A DNA stretch of 64,000 nucleotides from an uncultured bacterium. GTDB taxonomy: Bacteria > Bacteroidota > Bacteroidia > Bacteroidales > Bacteroidaceae. A program made the position numbers and the translations under genes. The stretch covers positions 1-64,000 of the forward strand of contig CAJMQU010000021.1 in the NCBI GenBank assembly GCA_905215555.1. Direction: 5' to 3'. Every line of letters starts with the position of its first letter. Position 1 is the first letter of the stretch. The notes below the pieces were generated by a model. The model made no database searches and was not told the origin of the DNA. It saw nothing but the letters and a program-made list of their open reading frames with translations. Positions 57,076 to 64,000 of the stretch are shown in pieces.

Positions 57076-59067
57076 ATGAAACAAGAAGAAGAGAAATTGA
57101 CCGGTTTGCCGGAAAATGCATTCCGCGAACTGAAACCGGGCGAAGTCTACAACCCTTTGATGAGCCCCGACAAGAAGTATCCGGAAGTTAACCTCTGGTC
57201 TGTGTTGTGGGGTATTGCCATGGCTATCCTCTTTTCGGCTGCGGCAGCCTATCTGGGATTGAAAGTCGGTCAGGTGTTTGAAGCCGCCATCCCCATCGCA
57301 ATCATTGCCGTAGGCGTGTCAGGCGCTGCCAAACGTAAGAATGCGTTAGGCGAAAATGTCATTATCCAATCCATCGGCGCCAGTTCCGGCGTCATCGTGG
57401 CAGGTGCCATCTTTACCCTGCCTGCCCTATATATTCTGCAAGAGACATATCCGGAAGAAATCACAGTCACTTTTACCCAGGTATTCATCAGCTCATTGCT
57501 GGGAGGCGTATTGGGTATTCTCTTCCTCATCCCGTTCCGTAAATACTTTGTCAGCGACATGCACGGCAAATATCCTTTCCCCGAAGCAACAGCCACCACG
57601 CAGGTGCTTGTATCGGGCGAAAAAGGCGGAAGCCAGGCAAAACCGTTGCTGATGGCAGGTATTATCGGTGGTTTATATGATTTCATTGTGGCAACATTCG
57701 GCTGGTGGAACGAGAACTTCACCACTCGTGTATGTGGTTTTGGCGAAATGCTGGCTGAAAAAGCGAAACTGGTGTTCAAGGTAAATACCGGTGCTGCCGT
57801 ACTCGGTCTGGGCTACATCGTAGGCCTGAAGTATGCTTCTATCATCTGTGCCGGCTCACTGGCCGTATGGTGGATTATCATTCCGGGCATGTCTATGATT
57901 TGGGGCGACAGCGTGCTGAACCAGTGGAATCCGGACATCGTAGCTACCGTAGGCAGTATGGCTCCCGAAGATATATTCAACCACTATGCCAAGAGCATCG
58001 GTATCGGCGGTATCGCCATGGCAGGTATCATCGGTATCATCAAGTCATGGGGAATCATTAAAAGTGCCGTAGGACTGGCAGCTAAAGAAATGGGCGGAAA
58101 GTCCAATGTGGAAGCCAGTGTGAAGCGTACACAACGTGATATTTCCATGAAGATTATCGCTATCGGCTCTATTGTGACACTGCTGCTGGTGTTCCTGTTC
58201 TTCTACTTCGATGTCATGCAGGGAAATCTGTTGCATACGATTGTGGCTATCTTGCTTGTGGCAGGCATCAGCTTCTTATTTACAACAGTGGCTGCCAATG
58301 CGATTGCGATTGTCGGAACAAATCCTGTTTCGGGCATGACGCTTATGACTCTGATTCTGGCATCGGTGGTGATGGTGGCAGTAGGCCTGAAAGGTACGGG
58401 AGGCATGGTGGCAGCTTTGGTAATGGGAGGCGTTGTTTGCACAGCATTGTCAATGGCAGGCGGTTTCATCACCGACTTGAAAATTGGTTACTGGCTGGGA
58501 AGTACACCTGCCAAACAAGAAACATGGAAATTTCTCGGAACGATTGTTTCGGCTGCCACCGTAGGCGGTGTGATGATTATCCTGAACAAAACTTATGGCT
58601 TCACCAGTGGTGATCTGATCGCTCCGCAAGCAAATGCGATGGCAGCGGTGATCAAACCTTTGATGAGTGGCGTAGACGCTCCGTGGTTGCTATATGGTAT
58701 CGGTGCCGTGCTTGCCATTATCCTGACTTTCTGCAAGATTCCGGCATTGGCATTTGCGCTGGGCATGTTCATTCCGTTACAACTGAACGTTCCTCTGGTA
58801 GTGGGCGGCGCCATCAACTGGTATGTGACAAGCCGTAGCAAAGATGCTGCCCTCAACGCAGAACGCGGTGAAAAGGGTACGCTGCTGGCTTCCGGTTTTA
58901 TTGCCGGTGGTGCCCTGATGGGGGTAGTCAGTGCAGCAATACGCTTTGGCGGCATCAATCTGGTGAACGATTCCTGGGTAAACAACACCTGGTCCGAAGT
59001 GCTGGCATTAGGCGCTTACGCATTGCTGATAATCTACTTTATTAAGGCCTCAATGAAAACAAAATAA
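57076..59067 (+). CDS. OPT family oligopeptide transporter
   Basis: 663-aa inner-membrane transporter with about 14-16 helices. Family features are the N-terminal AFRELKPGEVYNPLMSP followed by AAAYLGLKVGQVFEAAIPIA, GENVIIQSIGASSGVIVAGA, the FPEATATTQVL loop, and QANAMAAVIKPLMSG. It would import peptides or metal-peptide complexes. No partner gene is needed. The esterase follows after 11 nt, so the two may be co-transcribed. Confidence 0.93.
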   Translation: MKQEEEKLTGLPENAFRELKPGEVYNPLMSPDKKYPEVNLWSVLWGIAMAILFSAAAAYLGLKVGQVFEAAIPIAIIAVGVSGAAKRKNALGENVIIQSIGASSGVIVAGAIFTLPALYILQETYPEEITVTFTQVFISSLLGGVLGILFLIPFRKYFVSDMHGKYPFPEATATTQVLVSGEKGGSQAKPLLMAGIIGGLYDFIVATFGWWNENFTTRVCGFGEMLAEKAKLVFKVNTGAAVLGLGYIVGLKYASIICAGSLAVWWIIIPGMSMIWGDSVLNQWNPDIVATVGSMAPEDIFNHYAKSIGIGGIAMAGIIGIIKSWGIIKSAVGLAAKEMGGKSNVEASVKRTQRDISMKIIAIGSIVTLLLVFLFFYFDVMQGNLLHTIVAILLVAGISFLFTTVAANAIAIVGTNPVSGMTLMTLILASVVMVAVGLKGTGGMVAALVMGGVVCTALSMAGGFITDLKIGYWLGSTPAKQETWKFLGTIVSAATVGGVMIILNKTYGFTSGDLIAPQANAMAAVIKPLMSGVDAPWLLYGIGAVLAIILTFCKIPALAFALGMFIPLQLNVPLVVGGAINWYVTSRSKDAALNAERGEKGTLLASGFIAGGALMGVVSAAIRFGGINLVNDSWVNNTWSEVLALGAYALLIIYFIKASMKTK

Positions 59068-59078
59068 GAAAGATAACA

Positions 59079-59948
59079 ATGAAAGTAATTCTATTTTTTA
59101 CAGCTTTGTTTATGTCAGCACTACTATCTGCTCAAAAGCCCGTTGAGTTCCCCTTATGGCCCAACGGGGCTCCCAATACAAACGGCTTGACAGGTGACCA
59201 GGAAGATTTGGATGGCGGTCGCGTGGCAAACGTTGTCACCCCCACTGTCACGGTCTATCGCCCGGCAAATCCCAACGGTATGACTATCCTTATGTGTCCG
59301 GGCGGCGGATATGCCCGCCTGGCTATGAACCATGAAGGTCACGACATGGCCTCCTGGTTCAACACACAGGGAATCACCTATGCCGTTCTGAAATATCGTA
59401 TGCCGAACGGACACCGCGAGGTTCCCCTCTCCGATGCGGAGCAAGCCATCCGCATCATCCGCCGACACGCTAAAGAATGGGGCATCGACCCTAATCGTGT
59501 AGGCGTTATGGGAGCATCGGCAGGCGGTCATCTGGCGGCTTCACTCTCTACCCTTTACAGTAGTGACGAGACCCGTCCGGATTTCCAAATCCTGCTTTAT
59601 CCCGTCATCTCCATGGTGCCGGGTATCACCCACGGAGGTTCCCGCCAGAACCTTCTCGGCAATAACCCGACGAAGGAACTGGAAGAGGCTTATTCGCTTG
59701 AACGCCGCGTATCGGCCCGTTCTCCACAAGCCTTCATCGTACTCTCTGCTGATGACGGAGCCGTACCTCCCATGAATAGCATCAGCTATTTTCTGGCCCT
59801 CAACGAACAGAAAGTCCCTGTGTCCATGCACGTCTACCCTATCGGCGGACATGGCTGGGGGTTCCGCGACAACTTCACTTACAAACGCCAGTGGACAGAA
59901 GAACTGGAAAAATGGCTGCGCGACGGAGTGAAATTCGAGAAGAAATAA
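59079..59948 (+). CDS. Exported alpha/beta-hydrolase (carbohydrate esterase/lipase type)
   Basis: 289-aa secreted hydrolase with signal peptide (KVILFFTALFMSALLSAQ). The oxyanion region is CPGGGYARLAMNHEG, the nucleophile Ser is in GVMGASAGGHLAA, the Asp in LSADDGAVPP, and the His in GGHGWG. It resembles the BD-FAE / acetyl-esterase group acting on acylated plant glycans, so it likely deacylates an oligosaccharide. It lies 17 nt before the beta-galactosidase. Confidence 0.87.
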   Translation: MKVILFFTALFMSALLSAQKPVEFPLWPNGAPNTNGLTGDQEDLDGGRVANVVTPTVTVYRPANPNGMTILMCPGGGYARLAMNHEGHDMASWFNTQGITYAVLKYRMPNGHREVPLSDAEQAIRIIRRHAKEWGIDPNRVGVMGASAGGHLAASLSTLYSSDETRPDFQILLYPVISMVPGITHGGSRQNLLGNNPTKELEEAYSLERRVSARSPQAFIVLSADDGAVPPMNSISYFLALNEQKVPVSMHVYPIGGHGWGFRDNFTYKRQWTEELEKWLRDGVKFEKK

Positions 59949-59965
59949 AAAAAACACTATAGCTC

Positions 59966-62900
59966 ATGAAAAGACTGACTTTCATCACCTGCCTCGCATT
60001 GCTCCCCCTCGCCCTTCCGGCACAGGAGGACCGCTACGAACAGTTGACAAACCCGAAGTTGACCCACATCAACAAAATGCCTCCCCGGAGTACATTCACT
60101 TCTTACGTAAGTGAAGAAGATGCCATCGTCAATGACCGGACAAACGGAACCTACCGTCTTTCCCTCAATGGAAAGTGGAAGTTCAACTACGTGGAGAATT
60201 TTGCCGACCGGCCTACGGACTTTATGAACGTGCGTACGGACGTCAGCCGCTGGCCGGATATCAACGTACCGGGCAACTGGGAATTGCAAGGCTTCGGTAC
60301 ACCTATTTATGTCAATCAGCCTTACGAGTTCTGTTCCAAGGGCTACGAGCCTTATTGGGACAAACCCAATCCGCCTTATGTGCCCAAGGATTGGAATCCG
60401 ACAGGTACCTACCGCCGCGAATTTACCGTAGGCAATGACTGGGATGGAAAAGAAATTTTCATGAGCGCGGATGGTGTGCGCGGTGCCGCTTTCTATTACA
60501 TCAACGGTAAGTTTGTAGGCATGAGCAAGGATTCCAAGACTCCTGCCCGCTTCAATGTCACCGCTATGGTGAAGAGAGGCAAAAATATCATTGCCATCCA
60601 GGTGCACCGCTTCTCGGACGCCAACTATCTGGAGTGTCAGGACTTCTGGCGCATCAGCGGTATAGAACGTGATATTTATCTCTATGCCACTCCTAAGATT
60701 TACATTGCCGATTTTAAGGCAGAAACTCCGCTGGATCCTTACTACAAAGACGGCATCCTGAAGCTGAAAGTGAAGCTTGCGAACGAAAGCGACATCAAAT
60801 CTCCGTATGTAGTGTCCTATCGTCTGCTGGACAATGAAGACCAACAGGTCACCCAATCGTCTACCCGTGTGGAAGGCGACCAGACCGAAGTGGAATTTAC
60901 CAAGAAAACCCTTCGTGGCGTAAAACAGTGGACGGCCGAGACTCCCAGTCTCTATACACTCGTCATCAGCCTGAAACGCACGAACGGCGAAGTGATAGAA
61001 GCCACCAGCTGCAAAGTGGGTTTCCGTACGGTCGAGATTAAGGACAAGCAGCTTCTTGTGAATGGTGTGCCCATCCTCGTGAAAGGTGTCAATGTTCACG
61101 AACATAATGAATACACCGGACATTATGTTCCGGAAGAGCTTATGCTGAAGGATTTCGAACTCTGGAAGAAATATAATGTGAACACAGTGCGTACTTGCCA
61201 CTATCCGCAACAGGAACGTTTCTACGAACTTTGCGACCAGTACGGCATCTATGTGATTGACGAAGCCAATATCGAAAGCCACGGCATGGGATACGACCTG
61301 CGCGTAGGCGGCACATTGGGCAATAATCCGCTGTTCATGAATGCCCACCTCGACCGTACCATGAATATGTACGAACGTGATAAAAATCATCCGTGCGTAA
61401 TCACCTGGTCATTGGGCAACGAGGCCGGAAACGGACTGAACTTCTATGTCACTTACAATACATTGAAGATGCTCGATAACCGTCCCATCCAGTACGAACG
61501 TGCCGGATTGGAGTGGAACACCGACATCTATTGCCCGATGTACTCTTCTCCCCAGAGCATTGAAAAATATGCGCAAAACAAAGAAATGACACGTCCGCTC
61601 ATCTTGTGCGAATACGCTCACGCCATGGGTAACAGTCTTGGTAACTTCCAGGACTATTGGAATGTCATCGAAAAATATCCCATATTGCAGGGGGGCTGCA
61701 TTTGGGACTGGGTAGACCAGGGCTTCGCCGCTAAAACCAGTGACGGACGTAAATATTGGACTTATGGTGGTGATTATGGTGAGAATGGCACTCCTTCCGA
61801 TGGTAATTTCTGTATCAACGGTGTGGTTTATCCCGATCGTAGCGTTAAACCGCAGACCATCGAAATGGGTAAGGTTTACCAGAACATCAAGTTCATTAAA
61901 TTCGACCCGCAAACCTGTACGGTACAAATCCGTAATGACTTCTCATTTACCGATCTGAATAAATACGACTTCCATTACATCGTCCGCGATCATGGAAAGG
62001 AAATATATAAAGGCAAAATGGATAACATCCATGCGGCTCCGGGAAAAACGGCTACCAGCCCATTCCTTCAAGGCATTCCTGAGGAGAAGAATACCGTAGG
62101 AGATGTACGCATCGAGTTCTATGCAACTGTACGCAAAGCCGAACCGTTCTTGCCTGTCGGCACGGTAATCGCCCGTGAGCAGACCTATGTCCACCCGTTC
62201 TTCAAGAAAGAGGTTGCCTATCAGGCTCCTGCCAAAATGGAAGAAGTCTTCTCACAAGTTGTTTTCAGCGGTGACGGTTTCAAAGCAGCTTTTGACAAGC
62301 AAAGCGGTTTGTTGGTATCTTATGTCTATAATAAGCAGGAATATATTTATGACGGGCAAGGTCCGCGTCCTTTCTTCTGGCGGGCTCCTACTGATAACGA
62401 TTACGGAGCCAAACTCCCCGTCCGCTTAAAAGCATGGAAGGAAGCCAGTTATCAGACGCTTAAAGCCGAATCGTTCAATGTCTCTAAAGAAGGGGGCAAT
62501 TCTATAGTGAAAGTAGCTTACCGCTTCCCGCAGACAGATGCCCGTTGGGAGATCACCTACAAGATATATGCCAACGGTATCATCAAAGTGAACAACCGCT
62601 TTGTGGCCGAAGGAACAGAAACTCCGATGATTCCGCGCGTCGGTCTGCGTATGCAGTTATCAGAGACACTGACCCACCTTACTTATTACGGCCGTGGACC
62701 GGAAGAAAACTACCGTGACCGTCGCACATCCCAGTTCATCGGAGAATATACCACTCCGATCAAGGATTTGTACGAACCGTATATTCGTCCGCAAGAGAAT
62801 GAACACCGTACAGACATCTACTGGTGTGCCCTCACCAACAAGCATAAAGCAGGTTTGCTCTTTATTGCCGACCGCACATTTGAGTTGAATGCTTCCAATT

Positions 62901-63181
62901 ATCCGCTCGGTAGTCTGGACAGTGGTGAAACAATCGACAATGGCGCTCCGCGCACAGCCACTACAAACCATCGTCATCTCACTGATCCGCAACCGGAAAA
63001 GCTGGTGGATATGTTTATTGACTATCGCATGATGGGTGTTGGCGGTGACAACAGTTGGGGAGCTACGGCACACGAAGCATATCTGATTCGTCCCGGTGTG
63101 AAGAATGCCATCGAGTATGGTTTCTCCATCGTACCGTTTGACAAGAAGACGGATTACAAAAATTTAATTTACCAATATTGA
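59966..63181 (+). CDS. Glycoside hydrolase family 2 beta-galactosidase
   Basis: 1071-aa enzyme with an N-terminal signal peptide (KRLTFITCLALLPLALPAQ), hence periplasmic or surface, unlike cytoplasmic E. coli LacZ. Domain order: sugar-binding jelly roll (about 50-230), Ig-like domain, catalytic barrel (about 350-640), and C-terminal beta-sandwich (about 780-1065). Acid/base Glu is in WSLGNEAGNG and the nucleophile Glu in ILCEYAHAMGN. The esterase and OPT genes precede it; no SusC/SusD pair is in the window. Substrate is a galactoside by family, exact glycan unknown. Confidence 0.93.
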   Translation: MKRLTFITCLALLPLALPAQEDRYEQLTNPKLTHINKMPPRSTFTSYVSEEDAIVNDRTNGTYRLSLNGKWKFNYVENFADRPTDFMNVRTDVSRWPDINVPGNWELQGFGTPIYVNQPYEFCSKGYEPYWDKPNPPYVPKDWNPTGTYRREFTVGNDWDGKEIFMSADGVRGAAFYYINGKFVGMSKDSKTPARFNVTAMVKRGKNIIAIQVHRFSDANYLECQDFWRISGIERDIYLYATPKIYIADFKAETPLDPYYKDGILKLKVKLANESDIKSPYVVSYRLLDNEDQQVTQSSTRVEGDQTEVEFTKKTLRGVKQWTAETPSLYTLVISLKRTNGEVIEATSCKVGFRTVEIKDKQLLVNGVPILVKGVNVHEHNEYTGHYVPEELMLKDFELWKKYNVNTVRTCHYPQQERFYELCDQYGIYVIDEANIESHGMGYDLRVGGTLGNNPLFMNAHLDRTMNMYERDKNHPCVITWSLGNEAGNGLNFYVTYNTLKMLDNRPIQYERAGLEWNTDIYCPMYSSPQSIEKYAQNKEMTRPLILCEYAHAMGNSLGNFQDYWNVIEKYPILQGGCIWDWVDQGFAAKTSDGRKYWTYGGDYGENGTPSDGNFCINGVVYPDRSVKPQTIEMGKVYQNIKFIKFDPQTCTVQIRNDFSFTDLNKYDFHYIVRDHGKEIYKGKMDNIHAAPGKTATSPFLQGIPEEKNTVGDVRIEFYATVRKAEPFLPVGTVIAREQTYVHPFFKKEVAYQAPAKMEEVFSQVVFSGDGFKAAFDKQSGLLVSYVYNKQEYIYDGQGPRPFFWRAPTDNDYGAKLPVRLKAWKEASYQTLKAESFNVSKEGGNSIVKVAYRFPQTDARWEITYKIYANGIIKVNNRFVAEGTETPMIPRVGLRMQLSETLTHLTYYGRGPEENYRDRRTSQFIGEYTTPIKDLYEPYIRPQENEHRTDIYWCALTNKHKAGLLFIADRTFELNASNYPLGSLDSGETIDNGAPRTATTNHRHLTDPQPEKLVDMFIDYRMMGVGGDNSWGATAHEAYLIRPGVKNAIEYGFSIVPFDKKTDYKNLIYQY

Positions 63182-63212
63182 ATTTAATCTGTTCTATTTA
63201 AGGATTTATGAA

Positions 63213-63243
63213 AAGGATGTCGTACTTTTGCGGCATCCTTTTT
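63213..63243 (+). terminator. Terminator after the beta-galactosidase
   Basis: AAGGATGTCG (63213-63222) pairs with CGGCATCCTT (63231-63240), one G-T pair, followed by TTTATTTAT. The loop contains TACTTTTG (63223-63230), a TAnnTTTG match, so it may also hold the next gene's -7 element. Confidence 0.75.
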
Positions 63244-63268
63244 ATTTATATTAAAAAACGAAAGAACA

Positions 63269-64000
63269 ATGAAAACAATGATTACACTCCTGTTCAGTGC
63301 ACTTTGTGTGGCTACAGTCGGCGCTCAGACAGATGACAAAGAGAATGCCATGCTGAACAATGGAATAAAATTTCTGGATATTCCTTACGTAGCACACACG
63401 TTGGAAGTAACTGACGGTGAAGAAGAACTTATCATCAATTGCGATGAAGTGGACTGCACTACTTTTGTAGAATATGCTCTCGCCATGGCCCTCTCTCCTA
63501 CCGAAGACGGTCAGGTGGCCGAAGGTGACTTTGCCGATAAGCTTCAGATGATCCGTTATCGTGACGGAAAAATAAACGGTTACCCTTCCCGCTTGCACTA
63601 TATTGCAGACTGGGTAAACAATGGAGTTCGTAATGGCTTTCTGGAAGATGTAAGCGCTTCTTACAGCCCGTACACACAAAAAGTTTCTCTTTCTTATATG
63701 TCTTCTCATCCGGAGTTGTATAAACAGTTGAGCAACTCTCCACAGAATGTAGCTAAAATGAAAGAGATTGAAAGCTCATTGTCCGGACAAGAATTCCATT
63801 ATATCCCTAAAGACCAACTTCCATTCAACGGTCTGCCCTGGATTAAGAATGGTGATATTATTGCCATCACAACAAATACTCCGGGACTGGATGTAGCCCA
63901 CATGGGTATCGCATTCTATGTAGATGGCAAACTCAGCCTGTTACACGCTTCCTCCAAAGAAAAGAAAGTGGTAGTTTCCAAGGTTGCTCTGGGGCAGATG
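63269..64000 (+). CDS. DUF1460 protein (NlpC/P60-like amidase fold), cut by the window end
   Basis: First 244 residues of a secreted protein; the frame is open at the window's right edge. The signal peptide is KTMITLLFSALCVATVGAQ. The DUF1460 domain shows the active-site Cys in IINCDEVDCTTFVEYALAMA and the His in LDVAHMGIAFYVDGK, LLHASS, as in papain-like NlpC/P60 amidases. It probably cleaves a peptide or amide bond in the envelope. ATG 63269 gives a normal signal peptide and no earlier start is plausible after the terminator. Confidence 0.85.
   Translation, partial: MKTMITLLFSALCVATVGAQTDDKENAMLNNGIKFLDIPYVAHTLEVTDGEEELIINCDEVDCTTFVEYALAMALSPTEDGQVAEGDFADKLQMIRYRDGKINGYPSRLHYIADWVNNGVRNGFLEDVSASYSPYTQKVSLSYMSSHPELYKQLSNSPQNVAKMKEIESSLSGQEFHYIPKDQLPFNGLPWIKNGDIIAITTNTPGLDVAHMGIAFYVDGKLSLLHASSKEKKVVVSKVALGQM

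Noticed and set aside
59957..61390. 477-aa minus-strand open frame inside the beta-galactosidase gene
   Set aside because: It lies entirely antisense to a clear GH2 gene, has no recognisable domain, and results from codon bias of the coding strand.

Overview
The window looks like a chromosomal segment of a gut Bacteroides; the species is not resolved. The evidence is the UpxY/UpxZ capsule regulators, the Bacteroidota-restricted DUF families (DUF4248, DUF4301, DUF4251), and many promoters of the Bacteroides type (TTTG, 19-21 nt, TAnnTTTG). There is one tRNA, no rRNA and no CRISPR array. No complete insertion sequence or recombinase gene was recognised.

Layout. 58-4423 (minus) is the proximal end of a capsular polysaccharide locus: upxY, upxZ, a Wzx flippase, a sugar aminotransferase and a sugar acetyltransferase. 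The locus runs off the left edge. Upstream of it, 4625-4853 is an inverted-repeat-bounded segment with a consensus promoter that points away from the locus, so this copy appears phase OFF. 5257-6360 holds small capsule-associated genes (a 62-aa protein, DUF4248, a shortened HU-like protein) and two large hairpins. 6417-14763 is housekeeping: DUF4301, a RelA/SpoT homologue with a degenerate hydrolase site plus DgkA, an MFS transporter plus PanB, a HAD phosphatase and a MATE pump. 14940-20984 (minus) is an ABC exporter cluster (two MacB/FtsX permeases, one ATPase and a deletion-scarred third permease). It lies behind a sigma-54 promoter with two palindromic upstream sites. 21254-26338 has a phosphoesterase lipoprotein, an outer-membrane-type protein, a small HicB-like protein, proS and a YgiC/YgiB-like pair. 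26441-28430 is a low-GC accessory patch beside tRNA-Gly(CCC).

28598-51530 is dominated by cobamide genes. cobU-cobT-cobS-cobC (plus) and cobQ - threonine-phosphate decarboxylase - cbiB (minus) flank a tandem pair of TPR histidine kinases, the second of which lacks its ATP-binding motifs. Corrin-ring synthesis is present only as relics: an N-terminal cobB/cbiA scrap, an N-terminal cobJ scrap and an intact cbiJ-cbiD fusion. Interspersed are a TolC / HlyD / fused ABC-2 exporter operon (39767-44729), an AmgK-RapZ fusion with a MurU-like nucleotidyltransferase (amino-sugar recycling), a DUF4369-like lipoprotein and a DUF4251 protein.

51701-64000 holds an SDR interrupted by an in-frame TGA, an outer-membrane barrel protein, an RclA/RclC-like oxidative-stress pair with an AraC regulator, DUF1573, an OPT peptide transporter, an esterase, a GH2 beta-galactosidase and a DUF1460 protein cut by the window end. 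Several families of short palindromic repeats are scattered between genes, and one has entered cobQ in frame.
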